64,000 bases of DNA from assembly GCA_963724695.1 (NCBI GenBank), contig CAVRVW010000010.1, positions 1 through 64,000 on the forward strand, given 5' to 3'. The notes below the pieces were generated by a model. That model saw only the letters and a list, made by a program, of their open reading frames with translations, made no database searches and was not told where the DNA came from. The DNA is from CAVQFD01 sp963724695. GTDB taxonomy: Bacteria; Acidobacteriota; Vicinamibacteria; Vicinamibacterales; CAVVIG01. Of this stretch, positions 18,408 to 27,557 are shown piece after piece (position 1 is the first letter of the stretch; each line of letters begins with the position of its first letter). The position numbers were made by a program, and so were the translations under genes.

Positions 18408-20655
18408 TCAGAACCGGACGCCGTATACCAGCCTGAAGCTGCGGCCCATCTCGGGCACGAAATCCTTGATGTACGACAGGTGGTTCCGGTAGAGCTCGTT
18501 CGTGGCGTTGTCGAGCCGCGCCGTGATCGTGCTGAGCACGCCGCCCTTGTCGAAGGAGTACGACCCGAAGAGCTTGAGCGTGGTGTAGCCGTCGGTCGGT
18601 GTCTCGACGCCGTAGGTGCGCTCCTGGGCGGCGGCCGCCACGATGTCCCCGCCGACCTGCAGCGCGTTGCGCTGATACCGCAGCCCCGCGCGGAACCTGA
18701 ACGGCGGAATCCTCGGCAGCGGGTCGCCGGTCGACTGGAGCGCTGCCGTGAACGTAATCGACGCCGATCTCGGTCGTGATCGCATTCGTGATCTGCAGGT
18801 CCGTGTGGGCCTCGAACCCCTGGAACAGGCTGTCTGCGCCGGTGAACTCGACGTACGGCAAGTCGGACGGCTCGCCAGCGTCGATCTCCCGGCTCGGGAA
18901 GCGTGCGGCATACTCGTCGATCCGCGACTCGAATTCCTCGCTGCGTGATCTCGCTCGCGGAAGACGAAGTCGCTGAATGCGTGTTGCGGAAGTAGGTGAA
19001 CTCGCCGGACGCGCGGTGCGTCCGCCAGCGGAGCGAGACGTCGAAGCCCAGCGCCTGCTCGGATGCAGAGGTCCGGGTTGCCGACTTCGAACGCGAAGTT
19101 CCCGATGTGCGGGACCAAAGAAGAACAGCTCCTCGAGCGCCGGGTTCCGTGCCGCGCGCGCGAGGCTGACCGCGACGGTCACCGCATCGTTGGCCTCGGC
19201 CGGACGGATCAGGAGGCCGATCGACCCCGATGCGTTGGTGAAGTCACGCTTCGGCTCGTCCGCCGGCGTGAAGTTGGTCTGCTCGACGCGGCCGCCGAAC
19301 TGAAACGTGAAGTGTGGCCACGTCAGCTCTTCGTAGAGGAACGCGCCGAAGCCCGACTGATCGATCGCCGGCGCCAGCGCTTCTTCGCCCTGTGAGTCGA
19401 ACGCGCGGTTCAGCACGGCGCCGCCAACGCTGCCCTTGAGACGCCCGTACGCCTTGTGCGTGGCGAGCACGTCCGCGTCGGCCGTGTTGTTCGTGAACTG
19501 CGTCCCGACGACGTCGCCCTCGAGCTCGTCGTGCTTGTAGCGCCGGACGGCGACCGACGCCCTGAACGAGTCGAAGATCCCGGTCAGGTTCTGCGTGCCG
19601 CCGCGCAGCGTCGAATGCGTGGCGGCGCGGCGTCAGCTGAATCTGACCGTCTTCGACGACCGGGGTTCCGTACTTGAGGTCGTCGTAGCCGTAGCTCCCG
19701 CCAAAGTACCCCTTGGCGCCCGTCAACGACAGGCCGACGGTGCCGAACCCGGTGCGCGACTGCGAGTTGTCGACATCGCCTTCTGGTGTCGCGACGTCAC
19801 CGGTCCGCCGCCCGCCGCCCCCGACCTGCAGCGCCACTCGACCGTTGCCCCAGAACACTTCTCCCGCGCCGCCGCCTTCCTTGGTCGCGGTGGCGGCCTC
19901 GAACGTCATGTTTCCGCTGGCGCCGGTCATCGGCCGGGTCGGAATCTGCTCGGTGATGACGTTGACCAGCCCGCCGATCGCGTTGGCGCCGTAGAGGAGC
20001 GTGGCCGGCCCGCGGACGACCTCGATGCGCTGGGACGACTGCCGGGTTGACCGTCACGCCGTGATCGGCCGACTGGCTGGACAGGTCGCCCATGCGCTGG
20101 CTGTCCTGCAGGATCAGCACGCGATCGCCGTCGAGGCCGCGGATCACCGGACGCGCCGGCGTCGGGCCGAAGCTGCGCGATGCGAGGCCCGGCTGATTCT
20201 CGAGCGTCGATCCAAGCGAGCTACCGAGTTGCTTGGTCAGCTCCTGCCCGGCCAGCACCGTTGTCGGCTGATAGGACTCGACCAGACTGCGCGGCTCTGG
20301 GCTGACCGACACCACTTCGTCGTAGTGGATCACGGGGTCGACCTGGATGTCCACGGCCATCGTTGTCGACGCCACGCGCACTTCGGTGCGACGTGCAGTG
20401 AAGCCGTCGCCGCGGATCGACAGGTGATACTCGCCCGGTGGGACGTTGTCGAACCGGAAGGTGCCGTCGGCGCCGGCCTGTGTCTCCCGCCGGAGCTCGT
20501 CGATGGTCACGGTCAGATCCGCCGACCGGGTCACCCGAGAGCGAGTTGGTGAGGCGGCCGGTGAGCGAGGTGCCGGTCTGCGCCGCGGCTGCCGACGCGA
20601 GCAGCAACGCTGCCGTCAGCACCGCGAACGCTCTGAAAAGCGTACGGAAATACAT
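18408..20655 (-). CDS. TonB-dependent receptor, ZnuD-like (about eight frameshifts)
   Basis: Outer-membrane receptor read from ATG 20655 (GGAG upstream; signal FRAFAVLTAALLLASAAAAQ). A carboxypeptidase-regulatory-like domain (FRFDNVPPGEYHLSIRGDGF) precedes a plug with RPVIRGLDGDRVLIL and SSQSADHGV, which resembles zinc/copper receptors of the ZnuD/OprC type. The barrel ends VPEMGRSFRLVYGVRF, with the aromatic C-terminus needed for insertion. The frame changes near 20526, 20040, 19628, 19120, 19060, 18985, 18955 and 18750, yet conserved sequence resumes after each break. It may be poorly sequenced or truly decayed. The His/Cys-rich gene just upstream probably belongs with it. Confidence 0.75.
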
Positions 20656-20704
20656 GGTCATCTCCGAAAGTCGGTTGTCTGGAGACCCGGCGCGGGCCGG
20701 GCGA

Positions 20705-21094
20705 CTAGGCGACGGACGGAGAGGCGGGCGGGGAGCGGAGGCTGAGCTGTGGAGGGGCGACGCTGCGCGGTGCGGCCAGGACCGCCCGCTGGACGTGGAA
20801 GCGGGACTCGAATGTCGGTGCGACTTCGGCCGACGGTGTAGCGAGCGGTCGAAACGCGCGTGCCCAGTGGCAGACCAGACAGTGCAGGGGGTGCGCAGCA
20901 TCCGACGGGACGTTGGCGCGGAGCTCGTGATCCGATTCGTTGTGGGGAACCGCCGCAAGCCGGCCGCCCACCGCGTGGTCGTCGTGGCCGGCGTCCGCAT
21001 GCGCGGGCATCGCCTGCGAGAGGCTCGCCGTCAAGAGCGACAGCAGCAACGCCGCCGCCACCCGCGCCGACCGATTCCGGAGCCACTCGAGCAT
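20705..21094 (-). CDS. Small exported His/Cys-rich protein, DUF2946-like
   Basis: A 129-residue protein with a signal sequence (VAAALLLSLLTASLSQAM). The mature part begins with a His-rich stretch (HADAGHDDHAVGG) and carries HCLVCHWARAF, a CxxC-type metal motif. Proteins of this shape (DUF2946 or similar) are often found just before TonB receptors for copper or zinc, as here, 49 nt upstream of the receptor start. I infer a metal-binding or metal-sensing role. Family assignment is by appearance only. Confidence 0.65.
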   Translation of the reverse strand: MLEWLRNRSARVAAALLLSLLTASLSQAMPAHADAGHDDHAVGGRLAAVPHNESDHELRANVPSDAAHPLHCLVCHWARAFRPLATPSAEVAPTFESRFHVQRAVLAAPRSVAPPQLSLRSPPASPSVA

Positions 21095-21137
21095 CAGCCC
21101 TTCACGTTAGCGGACGGCCGCGCAATGGTCAAGTGGC

Positions 21138-21716
21138 CTAGTCGCGTTCGGAAGCGCGCTCGGAGACGGGGTGCTTCAGCAGTTTCCGCTGCAGCGATCG
21201 CCGATGGAGCCCGAGCAGCCGCGCCGCCTGCGAGATGTTGTTGTCGCAGTCGGCGAGCACGCGCTGGATGTGCTCCCACTCGACGCGGGCCAGAGGCTGG
21301 ACGGCGCCGGGCAGGCTGGCCCCGGGCTCCAGGTCGGGCGGTTCGAATGCCGCGAGGATCTGATCGGCGTCGACTGGTTTGGTGAGATAGCCAGTGGCGC
21401 CGAGGCGCACGCTTTGCACGGCTGTTGCGATGCTGCCGTACCCGGTCAGCACGAGGATGTTCGTCGTCTCGTCGAGGCCCTTCAGCTCGCGCACGAGGTC
21501 GAGGCCTGAGCCTCCGGGCAGGCGGAGGTCGACCAGCGCGTACTCCGGGCTCTCGATTCTGGCCGCCGCCAGCGCCTCCGCGTAGTCGGCCGCGCCAGTC
21601 GCCGCGAACCCGCGCTCGATGAACGCACGCACCAGCCGCGTCCGGAACGGCCCGTCGTCGTCGACGACGAGCAGCGTGCGGCTGGTCGCCCGATCGGACG
21701 CCGGGCTCGAGGTCAT
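21138..21716 (-). CDS. regA: Response regulator of the RegA/PrrA/ActR type
   Basis: A 192-residue regulator: receiver domain at about 15-130 (VVDDDGPFRTR acidic pocket, phosphoacceptor Asp in YALVDLRLPGGSG, Lys in YLTKPVDAD), a short Pro-rich linker, and a Fis-like helix-turn-helix (ISQAARLLGLHRRSLQRKL). This compact receiver plus Fis-HTH layout is the RegA/PrrA family, which controls genes for respiration and redox balance. The start ATG overlaps the kinase stop (ATGA), so the pair is translationally coupled. Confidence 0.85.
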   Translation of the reverse strand: MTSSPASDRATSRTLLVVDDDGPFRTRLVRAFIERGFAATGAADYAEALAAARIESPEYALVDLRLPGGSGLDLVRELKGLDETTNILVLTGYGSIATAVQSVRLGATGYLTKPVDADQILAAFEPPDLEPGASLPGAVQPLARVEWEHIQRVLADCDNNISQAARLLGLHRRSLQRKLLKHPVSERASERD

Positions 21717-23092
21717 GAGGCGGCGCCCGCCGCCAGTCTCGAGTCGGCGTGTGTCGGCAGCTCGAGGCACGCGGTGGTGCCGTTGTTCGACGTGACCGTG
21801 AGGCCGCCGCCGACCCGTTCGGCGAAGACGCGCGTCAGGAAGAGCCCCAGGCCCAGGCCGCGGCCGGGATCCTTCGTGGTGAAGAACGGCTCGCCGATGC
21901 GCTCCAGCGTCTCCGCCGACATGCCCGGGCCCTGGTCGGCGACCGTCACGCGCAGGCGATCGCGGTCCTGTTCCAGCGCGACCACGACCGGCGCCCTCTG
22001 ATCCTGGGCGGTGGCATCGAAGGCGTTCTTCACGAGCGAGAAGACGGCCTGGCTCAGCCCGGCCCGTGGAAGAAAGACCGGCAGCGGGCGCTCGGGCAGC
22101 CGGACCTGCAGTCGCGCCGACTGGTCAGCCGTGAGGCGCGCGCGAATTTCGGCCACCAGCGCCGCCGGATCGACGGCCTCGGGATCGTCGGCGGTCGTTC
22201 CGCCGGCCCGCCCGCTCATCTGGTCGAGGATCGCCTGGCAGCGGTCGACCTCCGCGCGAATGAGACGGGCATCTTCGGCCAGATCCGGCACCGTGCCGCG
22301 CGCGTCGGCCGCGTGTTCCAGCTCGCGTGACGCCAATGCGATCGTCGCCAGCGGGGTGGAGAGCTCGTGCGCGGCGCCTGCGGCGAGCGTCGTGAGCGAC
22401 ATCAGGCGCTCGTTCTTCGCAGCGCGGTGACGCATGGCCTCGAGCTCGGCCTCGCGACGTGCCAGCGCGTCGGACGCCTGCACGACGAAGTATGCGGCGA
22501 GCTCGGCCGTCGTGGCGACCGCGATCCACATGGTGAACAGATGCGTCGGAAAGTCGTTCAGCCGGTGGTGCACCGGGTCCAGTTCCCGCAGGTGCCAGTA
22601 CGTCAGCAGCCCGAATCCGGCGGCAGCGAAGCCGCCGAGCAAGGCTGCGTGCAGCGCGCCCAGCGTCAGCGCCGCAAGCGTGACCTGGGCGACAAGGATG
22701 ACGCTGAAGGGATTGAACGGTCCGCCCGTCAAGTCCAACAACCCCACGAGCAGCGCCGTATCGAGCATCAGCGCTGCCAGCGAGAACGCCCGGGGCAGGG
22801 GCCGGCCGCCGGAGAGGCCGAGGGCCACGACGACGTTCACGACAGATGCGGCCAGGATGACGGGGGCGACGTGGCGCAGCGGGAAGTCGAGCCCGGGAAA
22901 CACCCACGCGACGCCGCCGACGATCGCCTCGATGGCCGCCGTCGTCCAGCGCAGGCGAATCAGCCACGGCAGCGTGGCGAGCGGCGTCGCGCCCAGGTAC
23001 CACGGCGTCGCAGAATGCGCGCCTGACATGCCGAGCGCCGCGGCTGACCGGTCGCCGCCTGGGTTCACCAGCACGCCTTCAGTGTAAGCCAA
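21713..23092 (-). CDS. regB: Redox-sensing histidine kinase of the RegB/PrrB type
   Basis: Membrane sensor kinase with about six N-terminal helices (50-200). It contains GGPFNPF in the transmembrane region, the RegB quinone-binding motif GGxxNPF. The H-box is AAHELSTPLATI, followed by VDRCQAIL, which places a Cys where RegB has its redox-active cysteine. The ATP-binding domain is complete (NAFDAT, DQGPGM, GLGLGLFL). I infer it responds to the quinone pool or oxygen and phosphorylates the adjacent RegA. The longest frame starts at TTG 23092; ATG 23029 (MSGAHSATPW) is an alternative start. Confidence 0.85.
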   Translation of the reverse strand: MAYTEGVLVNPGGDRSAAALGMSGAHSATPWYLGATPLATLPWLIRLRWTTAAIEAIVGGVAWVFPGLDFPLRHVAPVILAASVVNVVVALGLSGGRPLPRAFSLAALMLDTALLVGLLDLTGGPFNPFSVILVAQVTLAALTLGALHAALLGGFAAAGFGLLTYWHLRELDPVHHRLNDFPTHLFTMWIAVATTAELAAYFVVQASDALARREAELEAMRHRAAKNERLMSLTTLAAGAAHELSTPLATIALASRELEHAADARGTVPDLAEDARLIRAEVDRCQAILDQMSGRAGGTTADDPEAVDPAALVAEIRARLTADQSARLQVRLPERPLPVFLPRAGLSQAVFSLVKNAFDATAQDQRAPVVVALEQDRDRLRVTVADQGPGMSAETLERIGEPFFTTKDPGRGLGLGLFLTRVFAERVGGGLTVTSNNGTTACLELPTHADSRLAAGAAS

Positions 23093-23171
23093 GGGGCGCG
23101 GCGGTTTGCCGCGTCAGGTCTGTGCGACAACTTGCCGCACATCCCGATGGAGGGCCCGTGCGTAGACTCAA

Positions 23172-25529
23172 ATGTTCATGAGCCTCCGCCGCGGACTTCG
23201 TCAATCCCTGCTTGCCTTGCTCGGAACGACGCTCACCTTTCTCTTCTGCCCGGCTGTCGACGCGCGAGCCGCGGGCGTCGCGGGCATGGTTCGTGACGAA
23301 ACAGGCGGCGCGCTGCCAGGTGTCACCGTCGAGCTGTCGGCGGCTGATGGCGCGACGCGTACCGTGGCAACCGGATCGGACGGCAGCTATCGGTTCGACG
23401 GCGTGGCACCCGGCCCGGCCCGGCTGTCGTTCTCGCTCATCAACTTCGCGACAGCCTGGCGGCAGGTCAGTGTCCCGGCGACCGGGGATGCGCGCGCGGA
23501 TACGATGCTCGTGCTGTCGCTCAGCGCCGATGTGACGGTCACTGGTCTCAGGACCTTCGTGAATCTGGCCGATGCCGAGGATCCCGTGCGGAATCTGGTG
23601 GGCATCGCCCAGTCCGCGAGCCAGGGCGCCATCACCGCCCGTCAACTGGCGGTGCGGCCGATCATGCGCTCGGGTGAAGTGCTCGAGACGATTCCCGGCG
23701 TCGTCATCAGTCAGCACAGCGGCGAGGGCAAGGCCAATCAGTACTACCTTCGCGGCTTCAACCTCGATCACGGCACCGACTTCGCGACGACGGTCGCAGG
23801 CATTCCGGTGAACATGCCGACGCACGGCCACGGACACGGGTACTCCGATCTCAGCTACCTCATCCCCGAGCTGGTGAGCGGCGTGCAGTTCGCCAAGGGG
23901 CCGTATTTCGCGGACCAGGGCGACTTCGCGACGGCCGGCTCGGCGAACATCAACTACACAAACAGTCTCGACGCACCCGTGGTCCGCGTCGGGGCCGGGC
24001 AGGACGGGTTCTTCCGCACCCTCGTGGCTGCTTCGCCTCGAGTCGGACGAGGCACCCTTCTGGCGGCCTTCGAAGGGGGACACAACGACGGCCCCTGGGT
24101 GAACCCCGACAACTTCGGGAAGCTGAACGGCCTCATCCGCTACACGCAGGGCGACCTGGCCAACGGGTTCTCGGTGACAGGCATGGGGTACCGGGCCACA
24201 TGGGACGCCACCGACCAGGTTCCGCTCCGTGCGGTCGAACAGGGCCTCATCGATCGCTTCGGCGCGCTCGATCCGACCGACGGCGGAGACTCGTATCGCT
24301 ACAGCGGTTCGTTCGACTGGACGCGGACGCGAGGCAACGCCGCGACGAGGGTGACGGCGTACGGCCTGGACTATGACCTCAACCTCTACTCAAACTTCAC
24401 GTTCCTCCTCGACGACCCTGAGAGCGGCGACCAGTTTCACCAGGCCGATCACCGGTTCGTGAGCGGCGCCAAGGTGTCGCACCGCCGCCAGGCGCGTTGG
24501 CGTGGCCGCGCCGTCCAGAACACGTTCGGCGGCCAGCTGCGCAACGACTCGATTTCGACGGTCGGTCTCTACCGCACCGCGGCGCGCGAGCCCATCGACA
24601 CCACGCGTGAAGACGACGTGCTCCAGACCAGTGGAGCGGCGTTCTTCCAGAACGAAACGGCGTGGTCGCCGACGCTGAGGACCCTCGTCGGCCTCCGCGC
24701 GGACGCCTACCGTTTCGACGTCGCCTCGGACAACCCGCTGAACAGCGGCACCGAGTCCGACGGCATCGTCAGCCCCAAGGGTGGCCTCGTCTTTGGGCCT
24801 TTCAAGGGCACGGAGTTCTATCTGAACGCCGGCCTGGGCTTCCACAGCAACGACGCCCGGGGCGCGACGATCACGGTGGATCCGGCGACAGGGGCGGCAG
24901 CGGAGCGGGTGACGCCGCTTGCGCGGGCCAAAGGGATCGAGGGCGGCGTGCGCACAGTGGCCTTCCAAGGCCTGCAAACGAGCGTGACGGTCTGGTCGCT
25001 GAACCTGGAGTCAGAATTGATCTTCGTCGGTGACGCCGGCAGCACGGACGCCGGACGCCCGAGCCATCGTCATGGGATCGAGCTGGCCAACTACTACAGC
25101 CCGAGCCCGTGGCTGACGCTCGACTTCGATTGGACCTGGTCGCACGGCCACTTTACGGATGCCGATCCGGCTGGCGACGCCATTCCCGGCGCGGCCGAAA
25201 CCGTGTTCTCGGCGGGTGCGGCGGTAGACGATGTGCGCGGTGTGTTCGGGAGCGCGCGGCTCCGGTACTTCGGCCCGCGTCCGCTCACCGAAGACGACTC
25301 GGTCAGGTCCGGGGCGACGGCCATCGTCAACCTGCAGGCGGGCTACAAAGTGACGCCCAGGATCCGGTTCCTGGTGGACATCTTCAATCTCTTCGACGCC
25401 GAAGACAGCGACATCGACTACTACTACGCCTCACGCCTGCCGGGCGAACCCGGTGGGGGAGTGGAGGACATCCACTTCCACCCGACGATTCCGTTCACCG
25501 CTCGGCTCGGCCTCGCGATCGCGTTCTGA
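23172..25529 (+). CDS. TonB-dependent receptor with carboxypeptidase-regulatory-like N-terminus
   Basis: A complete 785-residue outer-membrane receptor. The order is: signal (QSLLALLGTTLTFLFCPAVD), a beta-sandwich domain (MVRDETGGALPGVTVELSAA, FDGVAPGPARLSF), the plug (VLETIPGVVISQHSGEGKA, YYLRGFNLDHGTDF, MPTHGHGHGYSDL) and a 22-strand-type barrel ending FTARLGLAIAF. The His/Gly-rich loop in the plug (HGHGHG) could touch a metal ligand. This is speculation. Unlike the receptor at 18.4-20.7 kb it has no frame breaks. It is divergent from the regB kinase, so redox control is possible. Confidence 0.9.
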   Translation: MFMSLRRGLRQSLLALLGTTLTFLFCPAVDARAAGVAGMVRDETGGALPGVTVELSAADGATRTVATGSDGSYRFDGVAPGPARLSFSLINFATAWRQVSVPATGDARADTMLVLSLSADVTVTGLRTFVNLADAEDPVRNLVGIAQSASQGAITARQLAVRPIMRSGEVLETIPGVVISQHSGEGKANQYYLRGFNLDHGTDFATTVAGIPVNMPTHGHGHGYSDLSYLIPELVSGVQFAKGPYFADQGDFATAGSANINYTNSLDAPVVRVGAGQDGFFRTLVAASPRVGRGTLLAAFEGGHNDGPWVNPDNFGKLNGLIRYTQGDLANGFSVTGMGYRATWDATDQVPLRAVEQGLIDRFGALDPTDGGDSYRYSGSFDWTRTRGNAATRVTAYGLDYDLNLYSNFTFLLDDPESGDQFHQADHRFVSGAKVSHRRQARWRGRAVQNTFGGQLRNDSISTVGLYRTAAREPIDTTREDDVLQTSGAAFFQNETAWSPTLRTLVGLRADAYRFDVASDNPLNSGTESDGIVSPKGGLVFGPFKGTEFYLNAGLGFHSNDARGATITVDPATGAAAERVTPLARAKGIEGGVRTVAFQGLQTSVTVWSLNLESELIFVGDAGSTDAGRPSHRHGIELANYYSPSPWLTLDFDWTWSHGHFTDADPAGDAIPGAAETVFSAGAAVDDVRGVFGSARLRYFGPRPLTEDDSVRSGATAIVNLQAGYKVTPRIRFLVDIFNLFDAEDSDIDYYYASRLPGEPGGGVEDIHFHPTIPFTARLGLAIAF

Positions 25530-25530
25530 A

Positions 25531-25618
25531 CTCGGGACTTAGGACTGGGGATTGAGGGATTTCAAACTTGCGAATGAGAAATCCTCAGTCCCTAAGTCCC
25601 AAGTCCCAACTCCCAAGT
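25531..25618. repeat. Inverted repeat of GGGACTTA/GGGATTGA-type units at gene end
   Basis: Starts 2 nt after the TonB receptor stop. The left arm (about 25534-25562: GGGACTTA, GGACTGGG, GATTGAGG) is mirrored by the right arm (25579-25617: TCCTCAGT, CCCTAAGT, CCCAAGT). It sits between convergent genes and so could act as a bidirectional terminator, though it lacks a strong T-run. Confidence 0.8.
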
Positions 25619-25621
25619 GAT

Positions 25622-26149
25622 TTATGGCTGTTTGACCAGCTGCCCGCGGATCGCGCCGCCAGTGTTCAACGTGGTGTGCACGTTGAAGTAGAAGCCGTCC
25701 GGGTCGTTGATCATGTTCTGCGCAAGCACCGGCTCGATGGTCAGCGCCGTTCTCGTGATCGTGCTGGCCCCGGTTGCCAACGTCGTCTCGGCGGCGGTGA
25801 GGGTCAGGTTGACGACGACAGGGGCGTTCACGCCCGGCCGTCCGTTGTGAATGTGCGCGCCCGTCAAAGTCGTAGGGGCGGGGAACCCGGTCACGGGCAC
25901 GCTGAAATCTCCGGTCGCGGACGTGATCTGCTGCGCCGCGTCCCTGACCACGTTCAGCGTCAGCGTCATCGTCCCGGTGGCGTTCCCGTCAGGACCGGTC
26001 ACCGGCGGATTTTCGTTGCCCGGGCGCAGCTGTGCGGTGAATCTCGTCTGATTGGGCGTCGGCGTGGGCGTGGTGGCAGGGTCGTCTTCGCAGGCAGCGG
26101 CTGACAGGGCGAGGGCGAATACCACTCCCAGGGTCCATACACGTGTCAT
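25622..26149 (-). CDS. CHRD domain lipoprotein
   Basis: A 175-residue exported lipoprotein: signal and lipobox ALALSAAACE, a Thr/Pro-rich spacer, then a CHRD domain with FTAQLRPGNENPPVTGP, TGAHIHNGRPGVN and the C-terminal FYFNVHTTLNTGGAIRGQL. CHRD domains occur in exported bacterial proteins and in animal chordin; the biochemical role in bacteria is unclear. A -24/-12 promoter lies 50-64 nt upstream, so expression probably depends on sigma54. AGGAG precedes the start. Confidence 0.9.
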   Translation of the reverse strand: MTRVWTLGVVFALALSAAACEDDPATTPTPTPNQTRFTAQLRPGNENPPVTGPDGNATGTMTLTLNVVRDAAQQITSATGDFSVPVTGFPAPTTLTGAHIHNGRPGVNAPVVVNLTLTAAETTLATGASTITRTALTIEPVLAQNMINDPDGFYFNVHTTLNTGGAIRGQLVKQP

Positions 26150-26198
26150 GAGGTGCTCCTTCGGCGGCGGAACAATCGCGCCGGTCGTACGCCTCGCA

Positions 26199-26213
26199 GC
26201 AAACCCGGGGCCA
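26199..26213 (-). promoter_or_regulatory. Sigma54 (-24/-12) promoter for the CHRD lipoprotein
   Basis: On the minus strand TGGCCCCGGGTTTGC: GG and GC are 12 nt apart and the -12 half TTTGC is intact, against consensus TGGCACG-N4-TTGC. Transcription would start near 26187, giving a 5' leader of about 38 nt with a normal ribosome site. A GAFTGA-type activator is encoded at 29.6-31 kb. Confidence 0.55.
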
Positions 26214-26247
26214 CCACGGCTGGCAGGTCCCGGAGGATTGGATGGGG

Positions 26248-26262
26248 TGGCAATCGCTTTGC
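26248..26262 (+). promoter_or_regulatory. Sigma54 (-24/-12) promoter for the outer-membrane protein gene
   Basis: TGGCAATCGCTTTGC on the plus strand, with the GG/GC pair correctly spaced and a good TTTGC -12 half. The predicted start of transcription (about 26274) is only 4 nt before ATG 26278, so either the message is nearly leaderless or translation starts a little downstream. Confidence 0.5.
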
Positions 26263-26277
26263 GTCGCTGAGCTAACG

Positions 26278-27468
26278 ATGCGCCGCACGCTCCGCCTGGT
26301 GACCGTTGCCCTGGTGTGTCTTGCCGCCTGTCCGGCCGAAGGTCAGGAGCACCAGGACCATGCGGACCATGCGGCCCCGACCTGGGCCTGGATGTTCGAC
26401 GGCAACGTCTTCTTCGGGCTCAACGACCAACGCCGCCGCTTCGCCGACTACTCGGCCTGGGAGTCCCAGAACTGGTTCATGGTCGCTGCCGACCGGCAGA
26501 GCCCGAAGGGGCGGCTGTCGGCGAACCTCATGCTATCGCTCGAGCCCTTTACGGTCGCCGATGGCGGGTCGCCACAGCTCTTCCAGACCGGGGAGAGCTA
26601 TCAGGGCGTTCCACTGGTCCATTTCCAGCACCAGCACGATCTGCTGATGGGCCTCGGCGTCACGTACGCCATTACTCGGCCGGGGGTGACCTACACGCTG
26701 GGCGCTGACCTGGTCGGTTCGCCGACGCTCGGGCCGACGGCCTTCATGCATCGCGCGTCAGCGCGAAACAACCCCCAGGCCCCGCTGATTCACCACTACG
26801 TCGACTCCACGCACATCACGCCTGGTGTCGTCAGGGGGGGCGTGACCTTTGGTTCCCTGACCCTCGAGGCGTCGGCCTTTCGCGGTGCGTCGCCCGATGA
26901 GGACCGCGTCGACATCGAGCGGCCCGCCCTGGACTCGTGGGCGACCCGGGTCCGCTGGCGGCGCGGGGCCTGGGAAGCGCAGGTCTCGGGCGGACATCTC
27001 AAACGGCCGGAGTGGTTCGAGCCCTTCGATGCCACGCGCATCACGGCGTCGATCTCCTTTGACGGAACGGTCCGATCCCGCCCGCTGGCGATGACCCTCG
27101 CGTGGGGTGAAAACCGGCAGTTCAACGGCTTCAACGGAAACGTCGACGGATTCCTGCTCGAAGGAGACCTGCGCGCGACCACCGCCCTGGCCGTGTACGG
27201 ACGCGTCGAAGTGGCCGCGAAGGAGTTCTTCGGCCTGGGCTCGCATCCCAAAGAGTTCGTGCACCGCCACTGGTTTTCGGAGGTCCAGGCGTTCACGGTG
27301 GGGTCCGTGTGGGACCTTCCCTTTCAGCGGATCGGCCGACTCGGCATCGGGGCCGACGTCACCCTGTACACCATGGGCGACGATATCCAGCGCTTCTTCG
27401 ATCCCTCACGATCGTTTCACGTGTTCCTTCGCTGGCGTCCTCAGGTCGCGGCACCCCACGTGCACTGA
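26278..27468 (+). CDS. Putative outer-membrane beta-barrel protein, unknown function
   Basis: A 396-residue exported protein. After the signal (RLVTVALVCLAACPAEG) comes a short His-rich stretch (HQDHADHA), then alternating amphipathic segments typical of a barrel: MFDGNVFFGLNDQRR, WFMVAADRQSP, LLMGLGVTYAITR, SVWDLPFQRIGRLGIGADVTLY. The His motifs suggest metal contact but I do not recognise a family. It is divergent from the CHRD lipoprotein gene and appears to share sigma54 control with it. It ends beside an inverted octamer repeat. Confidence 0.75.
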   Translation: MRRTLRLVTVALVCLAACPAEGQEHQDHADHAAPTWAWMFDGNVFFGLNDQRRRFADYSAWESQNWFMVAADRQSPKGRLSANLMLSLEPFTVADGGSPQLFQTGESYQGVPLVHFQHQHDLLMGLGVTYAITRPGVTYTLGADLVGSPTLGPTAFMHRASARNNPQAPLIHHYVDSTHITPGVVRGGVTFGSLTLEASAFRGASPDEDRVDIERPALDSWATRVRWRRGAWEAQVSGGHLKRPEWFEPFDATRITASISFDGTVRSRPLAMTLAWGENRQFNGFNGNVDGFLLEGDLRATTALAVYGRVEVAAKEFFGLGSHPKEFVHRHWFSEVQAFTVGSVWDLPFQRIGRLGIGADVTLYTMGDDIQRFFDPSRSFHVFLRWRPQVAAPHVH

Positions 27469-27469
27469 C

Positions 27470-27557
27470 AGGATTGCAGAATTGAGGGATTCAGGGACTT
27501 TGGGATTCAGGGATTTCGAAATCCCTCAGTCCCCAGTCCCTCAATCCTCCAGTCCTC
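27470..27557. repeat. Palindromic octamer array centred on TTTCGAAA
   Basis: Begins 2 nt after the stop of the outer-membrane protein gene and reaches the stop of the convergent cupredoxin gene. The left arm repeats GAATTGAG, GGATTCAG, GGACTTTG, GGATTCAG, GGATTTCG. The right arm gives the complement (AAATCCCTCAGTCCCCAGTCCCTCAATCC). Same word family as 25531-25618. Confidence 0.85.

Noticed and set aside
23117..23145. Possible sigma54 promoter before the intact TonB receptor (GTGCGACAACTTGCC)
   Set aside because: The invariant GG of the -24 half is missing, so only the -12 half fits.
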